Source: UMGS1279 sp045630265 (lineage in GTDB: Bacteria > Bacillota > Clostridia > Oscillospirales > Acutalibacteraceae). From it: 25,973 nt of DNA. Numbering within the stretch: position 1 is the stretch's first letter; each line of letters opens with the position of its first letter. Positions 1 to 6,434 of this stretch are shown piece after piece. Location: NCBI GenBank assembly GCA_045630265.1, contig JAZQSV010000043.1, positions 1-25,973 on the forward strand, written 5' to 3'. The notes beneath the pieces are model-generated. The model was not told where the DNA came from. It saw only the letters and a list, made by a program, of their open reading frames with translations, and searched no databases. The translations under genes were made by a program, and so were the position numbers.

Positions 1-80
1 TCCGACTTGACTTGAACTTGCACGATATTGCTACCATCAGCCCCTCAAGCTGACGTGTCTGCCGATTCCACCACATCCGC
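1..80 (-). tRNA. tRNA-Leu(GAG), 3' end cut by the window edge
   Basis: Read on the minus strand from 80, the acceptor 5' strand is GCGGATG. The anticodon arm has stem TCAGC/GCTGA and loop TTGAGGG, giving anticodon GAG (44-46). A long variable arm follows, as expected for a class II leucine tRNA. The T loop TTCAAGT is present. The 3' end is odd: the T stem would pair GCAAG with CAAGT, with two A-A mismatches, and the last visible bases (CGGA on the minus strand) do not complement the 5' acceptor strand. The gene is therefore cut by the window and possibly degraded or misassembled at its end. Identity as Leu(GAG) is firm; whether it is functional is not. Confidence 0.8.
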
Positions 81-94
81 ATTTAGCGAAAAAT

Positions 95-123
95 ATTATA
101 TCATTACAAATATTTTATGTCAA
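95..123 (-). promoter_or_regulatory. Consensus sigma-A promoter of tRNA-Leu
   Basis: On the minus strand TTGACA (118-123) is followed after exactly 17 bp by TATAAT (95-100), about 15 bp before the tRNA 5' end. Both hexamers match the consensus exactly, which is typical for stable RNA genes. Confidence 0.85.
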
Positions 124-156
124 CTGTTATTTTTTAAAATTATTACTTGCTTTTTA

Positions 157-185
157 TTGACATTTAACAATTATTTTTATATAAT
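157..185 (+). promoter_or_regulatory. Consensus sigma-A promoter of tRNA-Pro
   Basis: TTGACA (157-162), 17 bp, TATAAT (180-185), with the predicted start near 192 and the tRNA beginning at 198. It diverges from the tRNA-Leu promoter with about 33 bp between the two -35 elements. Confidence 0.85.
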
Positions 186-197
186 ATTTTAGTATTT

Positions 198-274
198 CGA
201 GGTGTGGCTCAGTTTGGTAGAGCGCTGCGTTCGGGACGCAGAGGCCGCAGGTTCGAATCCTGTCACCTCGACCA
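198..274 (+). tRNA. tRNA-Pro(CGG)
   Basis: Complete cloverleaf. The acceptor stem CGAGGTG pairs with CACCTCG. The anticodon stem CTGCG/CGCAG encloses loop TTCGGGA, giving anticodon CGG (232-234). The T arm contains GTTCGAATC, and the 3' ACCA (271-274) is encoded. It reads proline CCG codons. It has its own promoter just upstream. Short frames crossing this gene are not coding. Confidence 0.96.
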
Positions 275-283
275 AAATCCCCC

Positions 284-305
284 CGACAAAGTCGCCGAAT
301 TTTTT
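284..305 (+). terminator. Weak possible terminator after tRNA-Pro
   Basis: A 4-bp stem (CGAC/GTCG, loop AAA, 284-294) lies 5 bases before a run of six T (300-305). It is the only terminator-like signal immediately after the tRNA. The stem is short and not adjacent to the T run, so the call is tentative. Confidence 0.3.
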
Positions 306-308
306 ATT

Positions 309-521
309 CAAGCCGATAGGCTTGGTATATCATCACGCTTTAGCGTGTATATCATTGCCGCACGAGTGCCGCGTATATCTTCACACCATAGGTGTGCATA
401 TTTCTATCGGCTTGATGAGATACAGTGGCTTTGCCGCTGATGATATGCAAAACTAACGTTTTGATGATATACAAGGCTTCGCCTTGATTTTAAAACACAT
501 CATTTATGCAGGTTTTGCTTG
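309..521. repeat. Array of about nine short hairpins with an ATGATATA-type linker
   Basis: Successive 5-7 bp stems of unrelated sequence occur every 20-26 bp: CAAGCC/GGCTTG (309-324), CACGCT/AGCGTG (334-347), an imperfect GCCGCAC/GTGCCGC (357-372), CACACC/GGTGTG (382-396), CAGTGGC/GCCGCTG (423-439), CAAAAC/GTTTTG (448-463), CAAGGC/GCCTTG (472-486), and a degenerate one at 509-521. Linkers in the left half read TATATCAT and in the right half ATGATATA, its reverse complement. An 11-bp inverted pair (309-319 with 404-414) brackets the left half. No open frame here resembles a protein. Function unknown. Confidence 0.75.
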
Positions 522-544
522 ATTACTATATCTCTACTCCGACC

Positions 545-583
545 AACAAATACACCCCCACATTTTGTGGGGGTGTATTTGTT
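545..583. terminator. 18-bp perfect stem-loop, probable bidirectional terminator
   Basis: The arm at 545-562 pairs without mismatch with 566-583 around a 3-base loop (TTT). The core is five G-C pairs (CCCCC/GGGGG) flanked by A/T-rich pairs that supply U-rich tails in both directions. It lies downstream of the minus-strand XRE gene and could also stop read-through from the tRNA-Pro side. Confidence 0.75.
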
Positions 584-636
584 TATCAACCTCTAAACCT
601 TTGTGTGCTTAAAATAAGTTGTGTACAAGGTCGTTT

Positions 637-849
637 TTACTTGTTAATTTCGGGCTTATCGGTACGGCAAAGAATATAATCAATGCTTACGTTATAAAAA
701 TCCGCTAGTCTTAGCAGTGTTTCGGTGGGAGGAACACGCTCCCCATTTTCGAATTTTGAAAGCAATGCTTGTTCTATTCCTGTTTGCATTTGTAAAAATA
801 TTTGAGTACAGCCCTTATTTTTTCTAAGCTCTTTTAATCTATTTTTCAT
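637..849 (-). CDS. Small XRE-family helix-turn-helix repressor
   Basis: A 70-residue protein made almost entirely of one Cro/CI-type HTH domain. It opens with MKNRLKELRK, then the helix containing CTQIFLQMQTGIEQALLSKF, the GERVPP turn and the LLRLADFYNVSIDYILCRTD segment typical of short XRE regulators. The ATG at 849 is chosen over an upstream TTG (861) because GGGGGAT lies 5 bases before it. It is transcribed away from the ligase gene at 995, and two identical-type palindromes lie between the two genes, so it probably represses itself and that neighbour. Its ligand is unknown. The family call is solid; the regulatory role is inferred from layout. Confidence 0.88.
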   Translation of the reverse strand: MKNRLKELRKNKGCTQIFLQMQTGIEQALLSKFENGERVPPTETLLRLADFYNVSIDYILCRTDKPEINK

Positions 850-860
850 AACATCCCCCA

Positions 861-875
861 ATGACAGTATGTCAT
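861..875. promoter_or_regulatory. Operator 1: ATGACA-N3-TGTCAT palindrome
   Basis: A 15-bp perfect palindrome with a 3-base centre (GTA). It covers the -10 and start region of the XRE gene, immediately before its ribosome-binding site. The same arms occur at 893-907 with a centre-to-centre distance of 32 bp, about three helical turns. Confidence 0.75.
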
Positions 876-899
876 ATTTTGTCTTGACTTTTATGACAA
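871..899 (-). promoter_or_regulatory. Probable promoter of the XRE gene
   Basis: On the minus strand TTGTCA (894-899) is followed after 17 bp by TATGAC (871-876). The -10 overlaps the palindrome at 861-875. It is weaker than the divergent promoter, and the transcript leader would be only about 15 bases. Confidence 0.5.
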
Positions 900-912
900 T
901 TTGTCATATAAT
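884..912 (+). promoter_or_regulatory. Sigma-A promoter of the ANL ligase gene
   Basis: TTGACT (884-889), 17 bp, TATAAT (907-912). Predicted start near 919, giving a leader of about 75 bases before the ATG at 995. Operator 2 fills its spacer. Confidence 0.8.
893..907. promoter_or_regulatory. Operator 2: ATGACA-N3-TGTCAT palindrome
   Basis: Second copy of the palindrome, centre ATT. It sits in the spacer of the plus-strand promoter and touches its -10 hexamer, where a bound repressor would block the ligase promoter. Confidence 0.75.
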
Positions 913-994
913 CTGTTATTATAAGTATTCTCGTCGAGGGTACATATTATGCTATGTAGCTTGAAGTTTGTTTTAATTAGAAGGGTGATTTGCT

Positions 995-2641
995 ATGTCA
1001 GAGGAGTACAAAAATTATATTCCGAATAATCTTTCGGCATATTCTTTTTTAAAAGAGCATGCGACTAGATATGAAAATGAGACGGCCATTTCGTTTTATG
1101 GGCGAAAAATTACCTACAAAAGTCTGTTTGAAAATATAGACAAAATGGCAAACGCCCTTACTGCCCACGGAGTTAAAAAAGATGACGTCGTAGCGGCCTC
1201 TTTGCCCGGTTGCCCTGAGGGCATTTATTTAATTTATGCAATAAACAAAATAGGCGCTATTTACTGCGCTTTTGATTGCCGAGCCAAAAACGAAGAAATT
1301 AAAGAAACAATAAAAACCTTTTCTCCGAAGCTTTGCTTTGTTCCAAATTTTCAGTTAAAGGAGCTTCGCGACGTAAGGGAATGTGACGTAATATTTCTAA
1401 ACCTAATTCATTCCTTAGGAAGGATGGAAAAATTTCACTCAATCCCCGCAAATTTCTTTACAGGCAGAAATGCTCTTTGCTTTAAAAACCGCTCTCTTTA
1501 TTCTTATGATTCCTTTATGCAGAAGTCGAAAGGGGTGTCATCCAGCCTCACACAAAGCAGTTCGGACAATATTTTTGGCTACTTCTACACAAGCGGTACT
1601 ACATATGGCAGAAAAAGTGTTGTTTTGACTAACGAAAACATCAACGCCGCCGCTTTTATTCAAAAAACTGCAAACAAAAAGATACAAAAGGGACAAAGCT
1701 TATTAAATATTATGCCGCTTTTTACCTGCTATAGCGTTACACTTGCAACACATCTGCCCCTTTTTAGCGGTATTTGTGTAAAGCTTATTCCACTGCTAAA
1801 TCCCAAAAAGATAAAGCAGGTGTTATTAAAAGAAAAGCCCAACTTTATAATTACCGTACCTGCTCATTGGGAATATTTTATTAAGGAAAAATTCAATAAA
1901 TGTGATTTATCCTTTATTAAAGGTATTATAATAGGCGGCGACACAATGAATCCTACCTATCGCAAAACGCTCTGCACCATCCTTTACGAACACGGCGCCA
2001 ATGATGTGTTGATTTTCGGATATGGTTTATCTGAAACTGCCTCTACCGCAGTTGCCGCGTTTTCGTCACCCGAAGGTAGTGTAGGACATGCACTGCCCTA
2101 TATGCAGATTGCTATTTGCGACCCCGAAACGAAAGAAGTTTTACCGCAGGGTGCAGAGGGCGAAATTTGTATTAGCGGCCCAACGCTTTGCAAGGGGTAT
2201 TTTAATGATAAAGAAATGACAGATAAGCTTTTACATAGGCATAGCGACGGCAATATTTGGCTTCATAGTGGTGATAGAGGATATCTTGATAAAGACGGTG
2301 CGCTCTTCTTTTGCGAGCGCTACAAACGAATGTATGTCCGTTTTGACGGAACTAAAATTTCGCCATATTCCATTGAACAAGCGATTTCTAAGTGCGAGCT
2401 TATTGAGGATTGTCTTGTTGTGGCCATACCCGACACCGACCATTCTCACGGAATGTCTGCAAAAGCGCTTGTTGTACTTAAAAAAGGCCAAAACAAAGCG
2501 GGCGCTATGTCTAACATAAAGAAATACTGCAAAAAGTATTTAGATGAACACATGCTGCCAAAGGAAATTTTGATTATTAACAAGCTACCAAAAACAATAA
2601 ACGGCAAATTGGATTATTTCGAGAAAAACGCAAAAAAATAA
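995..2641 (+). CDS. ANL-superfamily AMP-forming acyl/aryl ligase, substrate unknown
   Basis: A 548-residue adenylating enzyme that should activate a carboxylate with ATP, forming an acyl-AMP and then usually a CoA or carrier thioester. Core motifs are in order: phosphate-binding TSGTTYGRK (199-207), YGLSE (343-347), SGD (425-427), the hinge region ERYKRMYVRFDGTKISP (441-457) and the C-terminal NGKLD with catalytic Lys538. The 199-207 motif departs from the usual TSGTTGxPK by Tyr for Gly and Arg for Pro; the Lys is kept. The start has AAGGGTGA 6 bases upstream. The gene stands alone between its operator-bearing promoter and a terminator, with no carrier protein nearby. Family is sure; the substrate cannot be read from the sequence. 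Confidence 0.88.
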   Translation: MSEEYKNYIPNNLSAYSFLKEHATRYENETAISFYGRKITYKSLFENIDKMANALTAHGVKKDDVVAASLPGCPEGIYLIYAINKIGAIYCAFDCRAKNEEIKETIKTFSPKLCFVPNFQLKELRDVRECDVIFLNLIHSLGRMEKFHSIPANFFTGRNALCFKNRSLYSYDSFMQKSKGVSSSLTQSSSDNIFGYFYTSGTTYGRKSVVLTNENINAAAFIQKTANKKIQKGQSLLNIMPLFTCYSVTLATHLPLFSGICVKLIPLLNPKKIKQVLLKEKPNFIITVPAHWEYFIKEKFNKCDLSFIKGIIIGGDTMNPTYRKTLCTILYEHGANDVLIFGYGLSETASTAVAAFSSPEGSVGHALPYMQIAICDPETKEVLPQGAEGEICISGPTLCKGYFNDKEMTDKLLHRHSDGNIWLHSGDRGYLDKDGALFFCERYKRMYVRFDGTKISPYSIEQAISKCELIEDCLVVAIPDTDHSHGMSAKALVVLKKGQNKAGAMSNIKKYCKKYLDEHMLPKEILIINKLPKTINGKLDYFEKNAKK

Positions 2642-2667
2642 AGGCCTATAAAGCCTCACAAAAAACT

Positions 2668-2697
2668 AAAGTCACCATCCAAAGGGAGGGTGACTTT
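2668..2697. terminator. Bidirectional terminator between the ligase gene and tyrA
   Basis: AAAGTCACC (2668-2676) pairs with GGTGACTTT (2689-2697) around a 12-base loop. A T-rich tract follows on the plus strand and another on the minus strand. It ends both the plus-strand ligase gene and the minus-strand aro operon. Confidence 0.8.
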
Positions 2698-2702
2698 TTA
2701 TT

Positions 2703-3560
2703 TTATTTCTTATCAAACAGTGCTCTGCGGGCGGTGGAGTGCTGCATCATTTTTCTCATACCGTCTACGTCTTCGTTTTCCAGCATTGTTTTAAGTTCGC
2801 TGAATTTATCCATAAATAAATTCATTTGTTCCAGTAGTGCGGGTTTATTGGCAATAAAAAGCTCGCTCCACATCAGGTCGTTAATACGGGCGATGCGGGT
2901 AAGGTCGCGGAAGGAGTCGCCCGTAAATTTTTCCATATTCTCCTTATCGTTGCAGGTCATAAGGGTTATGGCAATACAGTGGGTAAGCTGAGATAAAAAG
3001 CCAACCATCTCGTCGTGCTCTTTTGGGGAGAGGGTGGTAACGTTAGAAAAACCAAGTAATCTACCCAGCTCCAAGCAGGTGTTTATGGCTTCCGTTGTAT
3101 TTTTCTCGGTGGGGGTTACTATGTAGTTTGCGCCGACAAACAAGGTGTCGCTACTGTTTTCAACACCCGAAATCTCACGTCCTGCCATTGGGTGAGCGGC
3201 AATAAATTCAAGGTCGGGACGAAGAATATCTTGTATTTTATAAACTATACTTTCCTTAACGCCCGTTACGTCGGTAATAAGGGCGCCGCTTTTAAGAAGG
3301 GCTTGATTTTTTGTAACCCACTCCACAAAAACGTGTGGATAAAGTGCAAAAATAACAAGGTCGGCCTCACCCAAAAGGCGTTTATCAAGCTCGGTGCTTC
3401 CCTCATCAATAATATTTTCCTTTAAGGCATAGTCGATGGAACTTTGCTCCAAGGTAATAGCGCTTATATGAAAACCAAAGCGCTTTAGCACCCTTGCATA
3501 GCTACCGCCCAAAAGGCCAAGACCTACTATTAAAATTTTTTTGCTTACATCAACTATCAT
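2703..3560 (-). CDS. tyrA: Prephenate dehydrogenase
   Basis: A 285-residue cytoplasmic enzyme that oxidatively decarboxylates prephenate to 4-hydroxyphenylpyruvate with NAD(P)+, the Tyr branch. The N-terminal Rossmann fold has GLGLLGG (Gly13, Gly15, Gly18). The hallmark HPMAGREISG follows with His123, then an all-helical C-terminal domain. There is no C-terminal ACT domain, so direct Tyr feedback through such a domain is not evident. It is the last gene of the aro operon and its ATG overlaps the aroA stop (ATGA), indicating translational coupling; AGAGG lies upstream. An arogenate-using variant cannot be excluded by eye. Confidence 0.95.
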   Translation of the reverse strand: MIVDVSKKILIVGLGLLGGSYARVLKRFGFHISAITLEQSSIDYALKENIIDEGSTELDKRLLGEADLVIFALYPHVFVEWVTKNQALLKSGALITDVTGVKESIVYKIQDILRPDLEFIAAHPMAGREISGVENSSDTLFVGANYIVTPTEKNTTEAINTCLELGRLLGFSNVTTLSPKEHDEMVGFLSQLTHCIAITLMTCNDKENMEKFTGDSFRDLTRIARINDLMWSELFIANKPALLEQMNLFMDKFSELKTMLENEDVDGMRKMMQHSTARRALFDKK

Positions 3561-4759
3561 TTTACATCTACCTCTGCTCCAAGACCTTTTATATCATTAA
3601 AAAATGCAGGATAACTTTTTCTAACTGCTTCGGCACCGTTTATTTCTCCGCCTATTTTTGAAAGAATCACCGAAAGTGCCATTACAATACGGTGGTCATT
3701 ATGTCCAAAAAGGGGCTCTTTGGCAGGTTTTAAATCTCTTTTTAAAACGGTAACGGTGTTATCGCCTATAATAAGCTCACCGCTGAGCTTTGCAAGCTCC
3801 GTTTGCATTGCAAGCGCGCGGTCGCTTTCTTTTTCCTTTAGGCGGTTTGTTCCGGTAAAGGTGGCGCCGTTTTTAAGTGCGGCAAGGGAAAAAAGTATAG
3901 GCCCCAAATCGGGGCAATCGGATATATCCAGCGCGGGGGAACCCTCTGCAATCTCCTTAAAATAATCCTTATATACCCTATCACCCTGCAAACTGTCGGA
4001 TTTAAGATTTTCTATTTTTATATCGGAGCCAATAAAATTAAAGGCATCTAAAAATGCGGCGTTTGAATAATCACCCTCTATTTTACCAAAATAGGGAATT
4101 AGCTTTGATTTTTGAATTTCTATTTTATATTCATCGGCAAATCCTACTTTGGCACCAAAGGATTTTAGCGCCGACAGGGTAAGCTCTACGTAGGAGCGGC
4201 TTTCAAAGGGAGGAATAATCTCAACACTTGCATCTTCGCCCAAAAAGATGAGAGCAAAAATCAGGCCGGTAATAAACTGGCTGCTAATATCTCCCCGCAC
4301 CTTGTAGCTTCCCGCTTTAAGGTTGCCGCAAAGGGTAACGCTTGTTTTATTCTTTTTAAACTCAAAGCAGTTTTCTTTGCAAAGCTCTTCATAAACGGTC
4401 AGGGGTCTTTCAAAAAGTCGCGCACTCCCCGTAAGGGTTACAGGGGTACCAAGGCAAAGGGCTAAGGGAATAAAAAAGCGAAGGGTACTGCCGCTTTCTC
4501 TACATTCCAAAATGGGATTTATTTTATTCATAAAATCCTTTTGGTCTATTGAAAGGGTATCGCCCTCTATTTTAATTTTAGCGCCAAGCGCTTTCAGGCA
4601 ATCTATAGTTGCAAGGATATCCTCGCTAAAATCGACTCCGGAAAGCACACAGTTCTCCCCGGATAAGGCCGCACCTAAAAGAAAGCGGTGAGCCATACTT
4701 TTAGAGGGTGGAGCGGAGATAGTTCCGCTTAAAACAGAGGGTTTAAACGTTGCAACCAT
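3557..4759 (-). CDS. aroA: 3-phosphoshikimate 1-carboxyvinyltransferase (EPSP synthase)
   Basis: A 400-residue enzyme that transfers the enolpyruvyl group of PEP to shikimate-3-phosphate, the sixth shikimate step. Near the N-terminus is PPSKSMAHR (Lys20, Ser21, Arg25). RESGSTLRF corresponds to the PEP-binding loop, which in many homologues is NAGTxxR. SSQFITGL, DCPDLGP, KEKESDR and GHNDHR follow in the usual order. The length is slightly short of the common 420-430. The start is 5 bases after the aroQ stop, with AGAGG formed by the end of aroQ. It overlaps tyrA by 4 bases. Confidence 0.96.
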   Translation of the reverse strand: MVATFKPSVLSGTISAPPSKSMAHRFLLGAALSGENCVLSGVDFSEDILATIDCLKALGAKIKIEGDTLSIDQKDFMNKINPILECRESGSTLRFFIPLALCLGTPVTLTGSARLFERPLTVYEELCKENCFEFKKNKTSVTLCGNLKAGSYKVRGDISSQFITGLIFALIFLGEDASVEIIPPFESRSYVELTLSALKSFGAKVGFADEYKIEIQKSKLIPYFGKIEGDYSNAAFLDAFNFIGSDIKIENLKSDSLQGDRVYKDYFKEIAEGSPALDISDCPDLGPILFSLAALKNGATFTGTNRLKEKESDRALAMQTELAKLSGELIIGDNTVTVLKRDLKPAKEPLFGHNDHRIVMALSVILSKIGGEINGAEAVRKSYPAFFNDIKGLGAEVDVK

Positions 4760-4764
4760 TTTAC

Positions 4765-5190
4765 TTAACCTCTACTTAAAAAATCTATTGCTTCAAGATA
4801 ACCGTCGGTGCCGCGGCCTGTAATGGTTTTAACGCAAGCCGCACGAACAAAGCTAAGCTTACGGAAAGCCTCACGCTTACTAATATCTGAAATATGTACC
4901 TCCACAGTAGGAATACTGACCGCCTTTACTGCATCTAAAATTGCAACGCTTGTATGGGTGTAGGCAGCGGGGTTAATTACAATGCCGTCGGCCACATTAT
5001 AGGCGCTTTGGATTTTGTCTACAATATCCCCCTCGTGGTTAGACTGAAAAATTTCAACCTCTACTCCAATTTTTTGGCAGTGGTTTTCTATTTTCTGCAC
5101 AAGGTCCTTGTAGGTTTCTTTGCCATAATGCTCGGGCTCGCGAATACCTAACATATTAAGGTTGGGTCCGTTAACAACAAGTATTTTCAT
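4765..5190 (-). CDS. aroQ: Type II 3-dehydroquinate dehydratase
   Basis: A 141-residue small dehydroquinase that converts 3-dehydroquinate to 3-dehydroshikimate, the third step. It carries the signature NGPNLNMLGIREPEHYG with catalytic Tyr22, the VINPAAYTHTS segment (Asn73) and EVHISD with catalytic His99. The family forms dodecamers. This is the type II enzyme, not the type I Schiff-base AroD, and it is the only dehydroquinase in the operon. Its ATG overlaps the stop of the upstream fusion gene (TAATG), and GGAG lies 8 bases before it. Confidence 0.96.
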   Translation of the reverse strand: MKILVVNGPNLNMLGIREPEHYGKETYKDLVQKIENHCQKIGVEVEIFQSNHEGDIVDKIQSAYNVADGIVINPAAYTHTSVAILDAVKAVSIPTVEVHISDISKREAFRKLSFVRAACVKTITGRGTDGYLEAIDFLSRG

Positions 5191-6431
5191 TATATAAGCT
5201 CCGTCCGTTTAAGTAAAATATATTCTGCCGCCTTGTTTGGGGTATCCATATCAGGAACCACCACGTCGGCGGTATTTTTGTATATATCTATTCTGTCGTT
5301 ATAAATTTTTTCCAGCTTTTCCTTTGTGTTTGAAAGGGGTCGGTCATCGGTGGGGATAAGGCGGGAAAGATTAGCGTCCAAAAAGAAGATTTTGCCGTTT
5401 TGTTTAAGAGAAGTTATGTTTTCTTCCCTTAAAACTGCGCCGCCGCCCGTTGCTATAATTCGGCCGCTTTTGGAGGAAAGCTCTTTTATAACGGCGCTTT
5501 CCAAATCCCTGAAATACCCTTCGCCCTTTTCTTTAATAAGCTCGGAAACGCTTTTGCCGCAACGATTTTCTATCTCCTTATCGCTGTCAAAAAACTCAAA
5601 ACCGTGAATATTCAAAAGTTTTCCAACCGTACTCTTACCGCTACCCGGCATTCCGGTTAAAATAATATTTTGTTTATTCCCTAAAATGGAGGCAAAAAGC
5701 TTTTCGCAGGTGTCTTTTGGGATTTCCTTACCAAGAAATTTTTCTACCGCAAATACCGCCTGCATTAAAAGCATATAAAGGCCGCCCTCGGCCTTTATTC
5801 CGCGGGCTTTAGCGTCAAGCACAAGTCGGGTGTTAAGGGGGTTGTAAACCACGTCTATAACGGCCTCTAAATTCTTGAAAGGAGAAATATCAATGGGCTT
5901 TCCGTCAAGGCTCGGGTACATTCCTACGGGGGTGGTGTTAATAATTATATTAGCGTCGCGGTGCGTGGTTACGGCCTCTTGGTAGGTTATATTTTCTCCG
6001 GCATTTCTGCTTACCGAAAGAACATTTTTGGCTCCCAAATCGGTTGCAAGAGCGCAGGCCGTTTTGCTTGTACCACCGGTGCCAAGCACCAAAACCTTTT
6101 TGTTTTTAAGGTCTGCGCCCACCTTTTCAATAAGGGCTTTAAGGCCAAAATAGTCGGTATTATATCCGTAAAGTTTACCATCTTTATTTACTACGGTGTT
6201 TACTGCGCCTATACGTTTTGCCACGTCGCTTATCTCATCCAGAAGTGGGATAACCGTTTGTTTATATGGAATTGTTACGTTTACCGCCGTGAAATCCCTT
6301 TTTTTAAAAAAGGGTTCAACCTCGTTTCTTTTAAGCTCAATAAGCTCATACTCATAATCAGCCAAAGCGGCGTGTATTTCCTTAGAAAAGCTGTGGGTAA
6401 GTTTTTCCCCCACACATCCGTATTTTTTCAT
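5190..6431 (-). CDS. aroE/aroK: Shikimate dehydrogenase-shikimate kinase fusion
   Basis: A 413-residue bifunctional protein. Residues 1 to about 250 are AroE, reducing 3-dehydroshikimate with NADPH: LTHSFSK near the start binds shikimate, Lys57 in NVTIPYK and Asp93 in YNTDYFG are the catalytic pair, and GTGGTSK (117-123) is the nucleotide loop. From about 254 follows AroK, phosphorylating shikimate: Walker A GMPGSGKST (260-268), DSD (282-284), IATGGGAV and DDRPLSN. Usually these are separate genes; here steps 4 and 5 are covalently joined, and one continuous frame runs through the junction with only a short linker. AGGTG lies before the ATG, 3 bases after the aminotransferase stop. Confidence 0.95.
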   Translation of the reverse strand: MKKYGCVGEKLTHSFSKEIHAALADYEYELIELKRNEVEPFFKKRDFTAVNVTIPYKQTVIPLLDEISDVAKRIGAVNTVVNKDGKLYGYNTDYFGLKALIEKVGADLKNKKVLVLGTGGTSKTACALATDLGAKNVLSVSRNAGENITYQEAVTTHRDANIIINTTPVGMYPSLDGKPIDISPFKNLEAVIDVVYNPLNTRLVLDAKARGIKAEGGLYMLLMQAVFAVEKFLGKEIPKDTCEKLFASILGNKQNIILTGMPGSGKSTVGKLLNIHGFEFFDSDKEIENRCGKSVSELIKEKGEGYFRDLESAVIKELSSKSGRIIATGGGAVLREENITSLKQNGKIFFLDANLSRLIPTDDRPLSNTKEKLEKIYNDRIDIYKNTADVVVPDMDTPNKAAEYILLKRTELI

Positions 6432-6434
6432 ATT

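Noticed and set aside
202..456. Two overlapping plus-strand frames of 78-84 residues
   Set aside because: They run through the tRNA-Pro gene and the hairpin array, have no ribosome-binding site and no protein-like composition.
309..521. CRISPR array
   Set aside because: The constant part is only about 8 bases and the variable parts are short palindromes of differing sequence; no cas genes in the window.
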